This document shows positions 23,052 through 34,600 of a stretch of 64,000 nt of DNA, piece after piece. The translations under genes and the position numbers were made by a program. The notes beneath the pieces are model-generated. The model worked only from the letters and a program-made list of their open reading frames with translations, was not told where the DNA came from and ran no database searches. The stretch lies in the NCBI GenBank assembly GCA_036417435.1, contig CM070909.1:5922597-5986596 (forward strand). The letters run 5' to 3'. This stretch comes from Inia geoffrensis. Its lineage: Eukaryota > Chordata > Mammalia > Artiodactyla > Iniidae. Each line of letters opens with the position of its first letter. Position 1 is the first letter of the stretch.

Positions 23052-23900
23052 GTGAAAGGCCATGCCACAGACCAGAAGATTATTGCAATGTATCTGTCAA
23101 AGCAAATCTTATCTATAATATATAAAGAAAGTCCACAAATTAATAACAAAAAGATAGACAATACAATTTTTTTAATAGGCCGATTTGAGTAAGTACTTCA
23201 CAAATGAGGCTATATCCAGATAGCCAATAAGTATATGAAAATGTGTTCATTAACTATCAACGAATATAAATTACATAGCACTACATCCCCCGGATGGGAT
23301 AAAATTAAAAGTATTGACAATACCATGTTTTGGTAAGAATGTCCAGCAACTTGGAATTCATACACTCTTGGTGGGAGTGTAACTTGACACCCTGATTCTG
23401 GAAAATTGGCAGTATCTGCTAAAGGTAAATATAAGAAAAACCCTGTGACCCAGCAGTTCCATTTATTAGGTATATACCAAACTGAAGTGAGCACTTATGT
23501 CCACCAAAAGTCATGTACAAGAATGTGCATAAGAAGCTTTATTCGTAATAGCCCAAAACTGGAAACAACCCCAATATCATCAACACAATGGACAAGTAAA
23601 CTGTGGTATATTCACACAATCAAGTATTATATAGCAAGGGAAGGTAGTGAACTACTCCTATATGCAAGACAGCGGATGAATTTCACAGACGTCATGTGGA
23701 ATGAAAGAAGCCGGTCACAGAAAGTATATACTGATGATTCCTTCTGAATGATGTTCAATAACAGACAAAACTAATCTATTGGGAGAGGTCAGAATAGCAG
23801 TTACTCTTGGGGATGGTTACTGCCTGGGAGGGGCCATGCAGGAGCCTGTTGGGGTGCTGACGAGTTCTGTTTCTTGATTTGGTAGTTCGGGGGGTACATA
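23052..23900 (+). mobile_element. old LINE-1 3' part
   Basis: Diverged end-of-ORF2 wording (tgtggtatattcacacaatc; gaatgaaagaagccggtcac) continuing the L1 split by the insertion before it. Confidence 0.6.
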
Positions 23901-23941
23901 CTTATGTAAAACTTTATCAAGCTATACATTTATTGTTATAT

Positions 23942-24154
23942 CTTTTTTTTTTTTTTTTTTTTTTTGCGGTACACGGGCATCTCACTGCTGTGGCCTCTCG
24001 TGTTGCGGAGCACAGGCTCCGGACGCGCAGGCTCAGCGGCCATGCGGGGCCCAGCCGCTCCGCGGCATGTGGGATCTTCCCGGACCGGGGCACGAACCCG
24101 TGTCCCCTGCATGGGCAGGTGGACTCTCAGCCACTGCACCACCAGGGAAGCCCC
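23942..24154 (-). mobile_element. CHR SINE, medium form
   Basis: 25-nt T tail left, head right; tgttatat duplicated on both sides. Confidence 0.94.
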
Positions 24155-24164
24155 TGTTATATTT

Positions 24165-24640
24165 TTTAAATTTTTATTTAAAATTTTTTTTACTGGAGTA
24201 TAGGTGATTTACCATGTTTTATTAGTTTCAGGGGTACAGCAAAGTGATTCGTTAGATGTGTATATATATTCTTTTTCCGATTCTTTTCCATTATAGGTTA
24301 TTACCCGATATTGAGGATAGTTCCCTGTGCTATACAATAGGTTCTTTTTGGTTATCTATTTTATGTATAGTAGTGTGTAGCTGTTAATCCCAAACTGTTA
24401 ATTTATCCCTCCCACCCCCTTTCCCCTTTGGTAACCTTAAATTTGTTTTGCACGTCTGTGAGTTTATTTCTATTTTGTAGATAAGTTCATCTGTATCATT
24501 TTTTTAGATTCCACATATGTGATATCATGTATTTGTCTTTGTCTGACTTACCTCACTTAGTATGGTAATCTCTAGGTCCATCCATGTTGCTGCAAGTGAC
24601 ATTATTTCACTCGTGATGTTATATCTTTTTAAAAAGTAGA
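24165..24640 (-). mobile_element. LINE-1 3' end, antisense
   Basis: Antisense of the L1 3' UTR (tagttccctgtgctatacaa; ttgtctgacttacctcactt). The only clear antisense young-type L1 3' end in the left part. Confidence 0.8.
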
Positions 24641-24654
24641 CAAATAAGATCTTA

Positions 24655-24890
24655 TCCATTTTCAAGAGCTTCCTCAAGCTCTGGGTCTCTGTGAGGCCTT
24701 CCCAGAACACTTTCCCCGTCACACACCCGACAGCCCTGCACTTTGAAGCAGACCAACAGCCGCAGCCTCTCCTTTGGTCTCACTTCGTGTCTATGCCATA
24801 AGAGGCTACGACAGACGACGTACCCACAGTCCCTCGGGTTGACCCAGCGCCCTCGCAGGTGCTCAATAAATATGTCTCTTCTTCTTAGAT
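24655..24890 (+). mobile_element. L2-like fragment
   Basis: gtgaggccttcccagaacac ... gtgctcaataaatatg fits an L2 3' end. Confidence 0.5.
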
Positions 24891-25047
24891 AAAAATGAAC
24901 CCGGTACGTTTGATCAAGCTCAGTCTTAACCAAACTCGCGGTTCAAACATCAGGTCACGTGCCCATACGCCGGATTCCAGGGGGCGGAGGAGGCGAGAAG
25001 CGGGGAGGGGGTGGGAGGGGAGGGGGTTGAAGACCGAGAGCAGTACG

Positions 25048-25055
25048 TATAAAAG
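25048..25055 (+). promoter_or_regulatory. TATA-like box next to the orphan CpG island
   Basis: tataaaag preceded by a 60-bp G-rich stretch (ggagggggtgggagg). If used, transcription would start near 25080, just before a SINE at 25120. Confidence 0.3.
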
Positions 25056-25119
25056 CTCCCAAAGAGCCGGCCGCTGATATTATCCCAATGACACAGGTAC
25101 AAGCAAAAACTAAGGTGCA

Positions 25120-25329
25120 GGGCTTCCCTGGTGGCGCAGTGGTTGACCGTCCGCCTGCCGATGTAGGGGACGCGGGTTCGTGCCCCGGTCCGGGAAGACC
25201 CCACATGCCGCGGAGCGGCTGGGCCCGTGAGCCATGGCCGCTGAGCCTGCGCGTCCCGAGCCTGTGCTCCGCAGCGGGAGAGGCCACAGCGGTGAGAGGC
25301 CCGAGCACCGCAACAACAACAACAAAAAG
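25120..25329 (+). mobile_element. CHR SINE, medium form, at the edge of the orphan CpG island
   Basis: Target-site duplication actaaggtgca exact on both sides. Few differences from other copies, so fairly young. Confidence 0.95.
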
Positions 25330-25340
25330 ACTAAGGTGCA

Positions 25341-25900
25341 AAGAGTTGGGCGGAAAAGCAGGCCCTGCTGCCGAGAACCGGGCGTGCGCCTGGCTGCGCG
25401 TCCCCCGCGGGCGCGCGCTCTCCCCGCCGGCCGGGAAGGTGTCTTGCGCTCGGGGCGGGTGACCCGGTCACACGAGTTCTCCGAAGACCGGCCGCCGGGG
25501 AGCGGGCCTCGCTGGCCACCTCGCCGGGGCGGGGCCTTGGGCGGGCCACTGTCCTTCCGCAATTGTCCTCTTCCCGAGTCTACTGAGCCCCTCTCACGTG
25601 CCAGGCAGCCGCTCCGGGGCCCCCAGAGGGCACCAGCGGGCACGGAGGCCGGGGCGCGCACAAGGCCCTCGGCGACCCAGCCCCGAGCTCCCAGAGAAGC
25701 CTCAGGCGCAGGCCCCGCTCCGGCTGATGAGACCGAGCTCCGTCCCTGAGTCCCTCCATCCCTGAGTCCCCCGTCCCTCCGTCCCTCCGTCCGGGGCCGA
25801 CAGCCGCCTGCGGCCGCGTCCCTGGGGCAGCCGCGCCCACAGCCCGGGTCTGAGCCCGGCGACCCTCGCCAGCGCGCAGGCGGCCTTGCCCACTCAACTC
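25341..25900. promoter_or_regulatory. orphan CpG island with no recognised gene
   Basis: Very high GC and CpG density with runs such as gcgggcgcgcgctc, 5.6 kb before the FKBP4 island. No exon, splice pattern or known protein was found on either strand. It could be the promoter of a non-coding RNA, an enhancer, or a decayed gene start. Confidence 0.6.
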
Positions 25901-27539
25901 AGTACCTGCTCTGGGAACAAATCCGAAGGCACAGGGAGGGCTGTCACCGAGGGAAAGTGCAGTACTGCCCTACAGTCCTGAGTTCAGTGCCCAGCGCGGG
26001 TGCGCTCCGGACTCTCGGCCCCAGGACCCCAAGGGACCGAGAGCCTGCGGCCAAAGCACGTCGGCCCCATGCCCTATGGCCCCAGCAGCCGCCACCCACT
26101 CCGTGGCTCAAAGCCTCCCGACCCACTCAGTAAACAGCTTTGCACCAACTGGCCACTTATAGGAAGTAATGGCGGCAAGCATCAGTGGGCGCAAATCTTG
26201 AGGACAGGGGCTGAGAGCTGTTCTCCACGGGAAAGGAAGAGGAGGGTTGGGAGGTCAAGTGCTTGATCAGTGAAGCCCGTGGCGAATCCAGAGCCCCTTT
26301 AAGAAAAAGACACCCCTTACCCCTCCACGAAGGTGTATGAGACTCTGTCTGGTCTATGCAGGAATCTGGATAAGTACTCCCACCCCTGGCTAGGGCTTCC
26401 AGAAACCCAGGAGGAAATTAAAGCTGAGGCAGTCAGCCCAAGGAAATACCAGAATAGTTCCCCTGGAGGAGGCTGATCTGGAGAGAAGGGCTGCTGAGCA
26501 ACCCACCTGCAGGGCCCATGGGAAGGGGTAAACTCAGAGGTGCTCTGAGTACACGTTTTGGCTAAATGCTGTAAGGGTAAATATTAAAGTCAATATTTGA
26601 CTGAAGCTTGATGTTAGCAACTCAGAAAGGACTTCTGGGATACAAGAGTAAATCTGAACATTCATACAAGTTTTTTTTATTATTATTACAATTTAATCGT
26701 TTAAAAATATTAGCAGACCACTTAACAGAAGTTTGATATTGTACTGAAGGAACAATGATTTCTTAATTTCTCAGTAGTAAGAGCTGCTGGGTTGTTCCTG
26801 AGGTCACTGCAGAGCACGATTTATTTACCATATTAAGTACACGTTTACTCTCAACTGAGGATGATGCAGGGCAAGATTTTTCCCAAAAGGCAATCCTAGT
26901 TCTAGTTATGCTAATTAGATATGATGACCTGGACAAACATGTGATCTTTGATCACACACAAGTTTGGGGAGGCTGAAAACAATGCTGAAATAGGCATTTG
27001 GCTACTGGACCCTCCCATGAATGAGGCCAAATCCAAATTTCAGTTCATCCACAAATGCAGAAGGATGAAAACTGGGGCTACTTTTTATTGCCCCGAGGAG
27101 CAAAACAAAAATATATATTAGTCTGAAGCAGGAAATTCGATTTTAGTTTTTAAAAGAAGGGAAAAACTACTTTCTTTCAGCAGGACAACCACCAAATATC
27201 CCAACCTCCTCACTCCACGGAGCTCAGATAACAGTGGAGTCCAAGGAAATATTAAGACCAAGTCTTTTAACTTCACAAGGCTCCCAGACTTGCTGGAATG
27301 ACAAAATATCAAAGCTAGTCCATTAGATAGTCAGGTTCATCACTGAGTGTTAAAGAGAAAAAAATACAGATGTGATTTAACATCAGGAAGCACTGCTCTG
27401 GAAACAATGGCTCAAACCCCTGTCCAGACCACTCAGTAGCTTATTGCAACCTGACTGCTGGGAACTTTGGGGTCTTCCATTTCCATCCTCCATACTCCAG
27501 CAATCAACAGGCTGAACAAATAAAACACGGCACACACAC
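25901..27539. other. no gene recognised
   Basis: GC content falls from the CpG island into ordinary and AT-rich sequence. No element or exon I can support. Confidence 0.5.
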
Positions 27540-27700
27540 TCATTACCGCTCACCTGCTTGCTATGTGCCATGCACTGCATTAAGTACTTCACACATAATA
27601 ATTTATCATTTAATCCTGTGACATAGACACCATCACGATTCCCCTCTCAGAGGGGAGGGAAGCTCACCCAGTGACCCATGGTGTGTTCACTGATGAAGCT
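27540..27700 (-). mobile_element. MIR-like fragment
   Basis: ctatgtgccatgcactgca ... tttatcatttaatcctgtga resembles an antisense MIR. Confidence 0.6.
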
Positions 27701-28156
27701 TCAGGTCTCCACTATGTGCAGACCCCACGTAGCAGTCTACTGTTTTTCAAATGCATGAAAATGGAGCTGTAATCTCTACAATAAATAAGTAAATAAATGT
27801 TTTATGAAACGTGTAGTAGCTGTTTTGGTCAGTAGCATAGTTTGTTTTCTCCGTCCACAGACACCAAAAGTAGCAAGAAATGATGAGTGTCCTTAACATT
27901 TCTGGTATTACATTTTTACACCAATCATATTGGTGATGTTCTAATTCTTAGGTTGGGTGGTATATTCCCTAAGTTCATTATGTTGCTATGTTGCATAACA
28001 TGTGTATGTGCATGTATATACACACATACGTACTCATCTCACATTCTCTTGAATTATTTGAGTATTACATAATTTTTTTTAATGTTTAAGATTTTCAGTC
28101 TAAGAAGGTCAAAACAGCACCTTTAAAAACAAGGGGTTTAAAACCAAGGGTCTTGG

Positions 28157-28463
28157 GGACTTCCCTGGTGGCACAGAGGTTAAGAATCCGCCTGCCAATG
28201 CAGGGTACATGGGTTCGATCCCTGGTCCGGGAAGATCCCATGTGCCTTGGGACAACCAAGCCCATGTGCCACACCTACTGAGCCTGCGCTCTAGAGCCCG
28301 CGAGCCACAACTACTGAGCCTGCGTGCTGCAACAAGAGAAGCCACAGCAATGAGAAGCCTGTGCACCACAACGAAAAGCAGTCCCTGCTCACCGCAACCA
28401 GAGAAAGCCCACGCGCAGCACCAGAGACCCAACACAGCCAAAAAAAAAAAAAAAAAAAAAAAA
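28157..28463 (+). mobile_element. CHR SINE, long form
   Basis: Target-site duplication aagggtctt on both sides, 26-nt A tail. Confidence 0.94.
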
Positions 28464-28869
28464 AAGGGTCTTCGTGTCTGAGGGATGGGCCTGGCGTTAG
28501 GGAGACGTACCACATGAGTTCCCACAGGCTCATTCTGGCAATAACAAAACTAACCACAGCACGGGTCATCTACAGAGTAAGGTGGATGATGTGGGGTGGG
28601 GGGGTGCTGTCTTCCTCTAGCAAAGGGGGAGTCCCGGGAGGATTGTGAATGGCTGATGATACCACTGAAAAGAATTACCGTAAGGCCCCTACACACGAGC
28701 CTTCAAGCTGTGAAGGTGCGGTCCACCAACGTCAGCCAGCCGTGAGTGAAACTGCAGCTTTCTCCATCTCCTGTTGCTGACGACCCTTCAGCTCTACCAT
28801 CTCCCACCTCCTCTCCCTCCTCCAGTCAGTAACTCTTCCTGCCTGTTCACTCGGTGCCAGCCCGTGTGT

Positions 28870-29340
28870 GCCAGCTGTTGTGCTGGACTACTGTACTTTT
28901 CAAGGTACTGTACCGTAAGCTTAAAAATGCTTTATTGGGGCTCCCCTGGTGGTGCAGTGGTTGAGAGTCCGCCTGCCGATACAGGGGACACGGGTTCATG
29001 CCCGGGTCCGGGAAGATCCCACATGCCGCGGAGCGGCTGGGCCCGTGAGCCATGGCCGCTGAGCCTGCGCGTCCGGAGCCTGTGCTCCGCAACGGGAGAG
29101 GCCGCAACAGTGAGAGACCCGCGTACTGCAAAAAACAAAACAAACAAAAAAAAGTTTTATTTTTTTGTTTGGTTTTTATGTATTGTGTGAAAAGTTTTAT
29201 AAACCGATCACAGTACAGTACTATATAGCCGATTGTGTTAGTTGGGTACCTAGGCTAACTTTGTTGGACTTACGAACAAACTGGACTTACAAATGTGCTC
29301 TTAGAACGGAACTCGTTCGTATGTAGGGGGCTTACTGTAC
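28870..29340 (+). repeat. old DNA-transposon-like repeat (Tigger group suspected)
   Basis: gctggactactgtacttttc, agttgggtacctaggctaac, gaacggaactcgttcgtatg are wording of a common mammalian repeat; the class is from memory. Split by a SINE. Confidence 0.45.
28937..29153 (+). mobile_element. CHR SINE, medium form
   Basis: Head ggggctcccctggtggtgc, tail of CAAAA-type repeats; inserted in the repeat described next to it. Confidence 0.93.
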
Positions 29341-30899
29341 GTTGTTAAACATCTTTAATGGGAATACTAATTTAAATGGGCTGGGAAAGGGCGGAGTAAG
29401 AGGAGGGAAAGAACAAAACACCTGTGTATACTTTCTATATTGACTGTAAGTTTTACAATCTGAAAAATATAATGTAAATAACTAGAAAAAAATTCTAGAA
29501 ACAATAAGGTCCTGCTCTAGGATCCAAGAACCCACTGCCCACTGCCCCCTCCCCACCCCCTTCCATCTCCCAGCCCCTCAACCACGCATTGACTGAATGA
29601 GCACAGCACTTCCTCCCTGGAAACCTTTCCCCCTGGTCCCTCCCCTTTCCCCTCCACAGGGTTTTCGCCTCTTACAGACCTCTGAATTCTTAGCACTTTG
29701 TCCCTATCTCACCATACACACTCATCGCATTAGAATAATGACCATTATTTACTAACCACCCGTTTGAAGGTGGGCACTGGCCTAGATACCTGACATACAT
29801 TCCCTCTTTGTAACCATCACAACTACCCTCAATGATAGATGTTACCATCCCCATAACCTGCCCCAAATCGGTTACCATGTGGGCGATCCAATTCCTTGCT
29901 TACTCGGAAGCATAGGCTCTTTCTACTGTCAGCATGTGTTCGTGCAAAAGCAGGCACATCTTCAGTGCTCCATTAATATGTGCTGACAGACTGAAAGACA
30001 TACCTACAGTTTGCTTCCAACGAAGAAAAAGACGCAGAAAAACATTACTCCAAAGGGAACTTTTCTTTCCTATCCCAACTTGTTCTGGCAGATAATACCC
30101 AATGGCCCCAGCATCAAAAGAAACCAGCAAACACACAGAGAATCAGCCAAACGCAGGTGCAGGAGCCAACAGCAACATAACTGCCAAAGCAACAAGCCAG
30201 CACCTTACCCACCATCCCTGTCCCCTGGCGTTTTGGAAGGCCTTGGCACTGTTACTTCTCACCCTACTAAGGACAGTGTAGAAAAGAAATAGTCTCTAGT
30301 GAGTCAACCCCCCATGTCCTCTGAGGGTATCCCCAGTCAGCCAACGAGACTTAGTCAAGGGTAAACACATTTGCTCTAAATCACTGAAGCAGCAGTTTTC
30401 TCCTGCATCCCTTTCCAGCCGAGTTCCAACAGAAAAGACTACGATGAAATCCCCAGTTACGTTATGGTATTGAAATTTCATCTGCAATACCCCTTTTGGT
30501 TGCTTACCTAAACAGGACAGTTTGCATAGCACACAGCACAGCGCCAAGCACAGAGCGAGGACTCCAAAAAAAAGTTTCTATTATTACTGGAATACAAATT
30601 CATGCAGCCGATAACTATTTGATAACACTCATCAGGAACTATGCCATGCTGGGGTTAAGTGCTAAAGCAAAATCAAGACCCTCCCTACAAGGATCTTTTT
30701 GTCAAAAAGCTACTGTTTGGGTATCTAGGTGCTGCGCTGCGTTGGCCCACGGCGCAGACGCTCTGCTTGCCACAGGAAGTCCAGAATCACCTGGAACCCA
30801 GTATTAAGAAAATATTTCTTCCCATGGGCTTTCAGTAAGGTGGAATGGCTTCCTTCGTGAGCTGAAACCGTTTTTAGGTTTTCAGTTTTATTATTGTCG
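29341..30899. other. 5' flank of FKBP4, no other gene recognised
   Basis: Includes a MIR-like antisense fragment at about 29740-29890. The rest shows no element or exon. Confidence 0.5.
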
Positions 30900-31161
30900 G
30901 GAAGGGCCCCTTTACCACGCGGGCCATTTCCTGCAAACGGGCAGCTCTGCAGCACTTCGCCGAGCGCCAGGCACACGCCGGCCCCGCTCCAGGGACACCC
31001 GGTCGCCTCCCCGGCCCTGCGCACCCGGGTAACGCTCTCCGCTCGCTCTGCGTTCAGCTCGCGCGCCCACCCAGGCACGGAGGCCAGCCGCCCGCGTCTC
31101 GGGCCGGGGAGACGCACGCACGGCGCCCACGTCCGGCGGCGCGGCGTCGGACGCTGCGGAG

Positions 31162-31186
31162 GATCGAGAAGGATCTGGAAGAATCC
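31162..31186 (+). promoter_or_regulatory. degenerate heat-shock-element array upstream of FKBP4
   Basis: Five contiguous 5-bp units read gATCg aGAAg gATCt gGAAg aATCc. This is the alternating nGAAn/nTTCn arrangement bound by HSF1, with the first T of each TTC changed to A. The position is about 400 bp before the FKBP4 ATG. FKBP52 is known as a heat-inducible protein (HSP56), which makes HSF1 binding plausible; occupancy is inferred. Confidence 0.5.
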
Positions 31187-31364
31187 GGTTAGACCGGGGG
31201 GACGGGAGGGGGAGGCCGGGAGAGCGCGCGGCGGGGGCGAGGGCTGGCCCGGGAGTCCGAGGGTCCCAGGACCGGGGCGGAGCCACGCGGCCGGCGGGAG
31301 GGACGAACCAGAAACCACCTTTCGTAGGAGCGCCCTGAGCGCCAGAGCCCGAACCGGCCGCCGT

Positions 31365-31377
31365 CTCTAGAAAGTTC
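31365..31377 (+). promoter_or_regulatory. heat-shock element near the FKBP4 start site
   Basis: CTC ta GAA ag TTC: two perfect inverted units (GAAnnTTC) plus one unit with a single mismatch, about 195 bp before the ATG. It is closer to canonical than the array 180 bp upstream. Confidence 0.55.
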
Positions 31378-31438
31378 TCCCCCCACGTCCTTCGCGGCCG
31401 CCCGGCTCCTCCCAGCCCCTCCCTCCACAGCGGTGGGA

Positions 31439-31443
31439 CCAAT
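31439..31443 (+). promoter_or_regulatory. CCAAT box (NF-Y type) of FKBP4
   Basis: gggaCCAATcgc, about 130 bp before the start codon in a GC-rich promoter. The position is normal for an NF-Y site. Confidence 0.5.
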
Positions 31444-31569
31444 CGCTCCCCCGGCCGCCCACGACCCACCTCCTGCGCCCGCCCGCGCCGGAGCAGAGGT
31501 GCGCGAGCCCCGGCCGGCCGCCCGCACAGCCGCGCAGTGACTGCCGCCCGCTGCCCGAGGAACGGCACG

Positions 31570-31674
31570 ATGACCGCCGAGGAGACGAAGGCTGCAGAGA
31601 GCGGAGCGCAGTCAGCGCCGCTGCCCCTCGAGGGGGTGGACATCAGTCCCAAGCAGGATGAGGGCGTACTTAAG
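31570..31674 (+). CDS. FKBP4: FKBP4 coding exon 1
   Basis: Encodes residues 1-35, the N-terminal tail ahead of FK1 (MTAEE...DEGVLK). It ends in phase 0 at taag|gtaagg. It lies inside the CpG island; the next intron is 1.8 kb. Confidence 0.97.
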
Positions 31675-34600
31675 GTAAGGGGCGGGGGCGCCCCGGGGCG
31701 GCGGGGGGCGCCGAGAGCCCGTCGCCGCCGCGCTCCACCAGCCGGCCGGGGCTCGGGGCTCGGACGGCCGCCTCTGCGGCCTCCCGGCCTGCCGCTGACC
31801 GCGGCGTGCAGCCGTGGCCGGGCGCACCGCCTTGCTGGCCGGGCCGCCGGTTCGGGGCGGGAGGGCGGCCACACGCTCGGAAGGAGGAGGTCTGGGATGA
31901 GTGCTACCCAGTCCCCCAGCCCTGGTTCCCGGCCCGGGAGCGCAGCGCCTGCTCCGGCCGCCGCGTGCGCGGGGAGGAGCGCGCCGGGGGGGCGGGCGCG
32001 TGAGCTGCGGGGGGCCGGGCCGCGTGCACCACTCCTCTCTGCGACCCGGGACCTCGCGGCCGGCTCCTTCCCTGCCACCGCCGCCGGGGAGCCCCCCCGG
32101 CCGCCTGCGCCTCGGGGGTGCGGAGCTCGCCGACCCTGGCAGTTAAACATTAGCCAGGACGCGAAGCGGGTCCCAGGAGTTATTTCCTGGCCTGCCGGCC
32201 TTTGTGCGGCTTGGCGCGCGGACCCGGCGCCCTCCGCCTTCTCGTCACCCCTTTTCTAAAGGCTGGGACCCGGCTAGGTCACCCGCTCGGCCATGCTGTC
32301 CCCCTCCCCCCGCCCCGGTGCATGCCGGGACCTGTAGTTCACCCCCCCCCTCCCCGGGCCTTCCTGAGCGCGAGGTGCGGGGCTGGGAGGAGGTGCTTTG
32401 CTCGGGCGCCCGAAACCGTGTTACCACCTGAGGAGCCAGGGGAGGGGTCTGGGACCCAGGCAGCGGGGCATCTTGACCCGCGTCAGGACAGCAGGCCGCG
32501 GTTCGGAGCTGCTGCTGCGCTGTCCAGGATACCGAAATCCTAGCCCGGATTCGTGCCGAGTCCTCACCCAGCGTCTCCCCTCCTGGCTTCCCACTGCTCA
32601 GCCCCACGTGCGCGTATGCCCTGGGCGAGCTGGAGACCTCGCTCTTAGCTGGTGCAGAACGCACCTGGCTGCTCTCCCAGCGGGGACGCGGCTTCTCGGG
32701 AGACTCGTTTCCTCTCTGATTCTCCACTCCTTCCCCTTTCCTTTTCTATTGCTATTCAAGTCCACATCCATTCCATCGTGGAAGCTTTCCCTTAGAGGGT
32801 GACTACACACGTACCAGGGAGCCCACAGAGTCACCAAATTTTATAAATGGTAAAGAAGAGAAGCAAGAGTCTTAGAAGTTCCTGGGAAATATTCTAGCCC
32901 TGAAACCAAGGACTTAAGTAGCCTACCAGTTACAAATGCTCAAGTCCCAAGTCAGAGGTTAGGGCCTGGTTGAGAGCCCAGGCTCACCTGTAACCTGGTG
33001 ATTGTTTTTTACCTCTTCTGGACTGCTCCTGTTCTTTTCGTTATTCATATTCCTCTTTTCTCTGTAAACTAGATCCTGATCTGATGACGGATGTTTAGGA
33101 AGAATGAGGAAACGTAGCATAAATACTTTGCCCTTTGTTGCTGATAATTATTCAGTTTTTCACCGGTTTAGTCCTGTAACAATTCTGATAGGGGTTATGA
33201 TTACTACTTTACAAATAAGGTCTGGAGAGTGAAAGTGACTTGTACAAGAGCATACGGCAAAAACTTGAACTCAGGTGTTGTTTTGTCTCCAGTGTTTCAC
33301 ACCAAGTCACGTCGTAGTGGAAGACAGGGAGGTCAGTTGGTTCTAACCAAGCTCCACAGCAGTCATTTGATGATGGGCTTGTCGAGTTACTTACAAGGAG
33401 GCAGAAGAGTCTGTTTACGTTCTGGTCAGAGGCGTGCGGGTAGTCGTGGTGCCTCTGCGTCCATCCCCAGGTGCTTACCTTCTCCCCTTCCTCCAGGTCA
33501 TCAAGCGAGAGGGCACAGGCACGGAGATGCCCATGATCGGGGACCGAGTCTCTGTCCACTACACGGGCTGGCTGATTGATGGCACCAAGTTTGACTCCAG
33601 CCTGGACCGCAAGGACAGATTCTCCTTCGACTTGGGGAAAGGTGGGCATGGTTAGCGGGCTGGTGGGATCTCGGTGTGTGAGCTGTCACAAGCAGAAACA
33701 GTATTCCCAGGAGTTCAGAAAGGAAGGGTTTGTTACAATCTTAATTTTTTCTATTTTTTTGTTTTCACTGTCCTGAAACTGTGTTGATTTAAATTTTTAT
33801 TCATTTCCTTGTTGCGTCAGATCTTAGTTGTGGCAGGCGGGCTCCTTAGTTGCAGCTCACCGGCTCCTTAGTTGTGGCATGCAAACTCTTAGTTGCGACA
33901 TGCATGTGGGATCTAGTTCGAGGACCAGGGATCGAACCCAGGCCCCCTGAATTGGGAGCGCCGAATCTTAACCACTGCGCCACCACGGAGGTCCTGGAAC
34001 TGTATTGATTTTTATCTCTCATTCCCCTGATCACCTCTGAACGCCTTGCTTCCTCTTCAAGGATGGACTGCCTTGTTTTCTTGAACCACTTTGTTCCAGA
34101 GTTGAGTGGTTCGTTTTGTTTTGTTTCTTTAAAGTGGTCTGCAAGCAGCTTTTCTACCTTCCTGGTCCCATTTCTAAAGAGTGTCCAGCTTCCCCTTGGG
34201 CATGGGACAGTAAGTCTCTGGGGCCACTGTTTGAACTCAGAGTGAGATCCCTGCCAAGGAGAACCTGTTTGTTTTCTTTCCTTTCTTCCTTTTTTTTTTT
34301 TTTTAAATTTTATTTATTTAGTTTTTGCTGTGTTGGGTTTTTGTTGCTGCTCGCAGGCTTTCTCTAGTTGCGGTGAGCGGGGGCTACTCTTCGTTGTGGT
34401 GCGTGTGCTTCTCATTGCGGTGGCTTCTCGTTGCAAAGCACAGGCTTCAGTAGTTGTGGCACGTGGGCTCAGTAGTTGTGTCTCGTGGGCTCTAGAGCGC
34501 GGGCTCAGTAGTTGTGGTACACGGGCCCAGCCGCTCCGCGGCATGTGGGATCTTCCCGGACCAGGGCTCAAAGCCGTGTCCCCTGCATTGGCAGGCGGAC

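Larger units (their letters stand above)
30900..32560 (+). promoter_or_regulatory. FKBP4: CpG island and promoter of FKBP4
   Basis: Dense CpG and high GC from about 30.9 kb to 32.6 kb, spanning the 5' flank, exon 1 and the start of intron 1. There is no TATA box next to the start codon; GC-rich stretches and a CCAAT box suggest dispersed initiation roughly between 31450 and 31550. The edges are approximate. Confidence 0.85.

Noticed and set aside
25088..25749. Long open frames on both strands in the orphan CpG island
   Set aside because: Low-complexity GC-rich translation, half of it from a SINE. No homology or splice evidence.
30912..32150. 412-codon open frame antisense to FKBP4 exon 1
   Set aside because: It is a by-product of CpG-island GC content; composition is Arg/Ala/Pro/Gly-rich, no domain is recognisable, and the sense strand holds the true exon 1.
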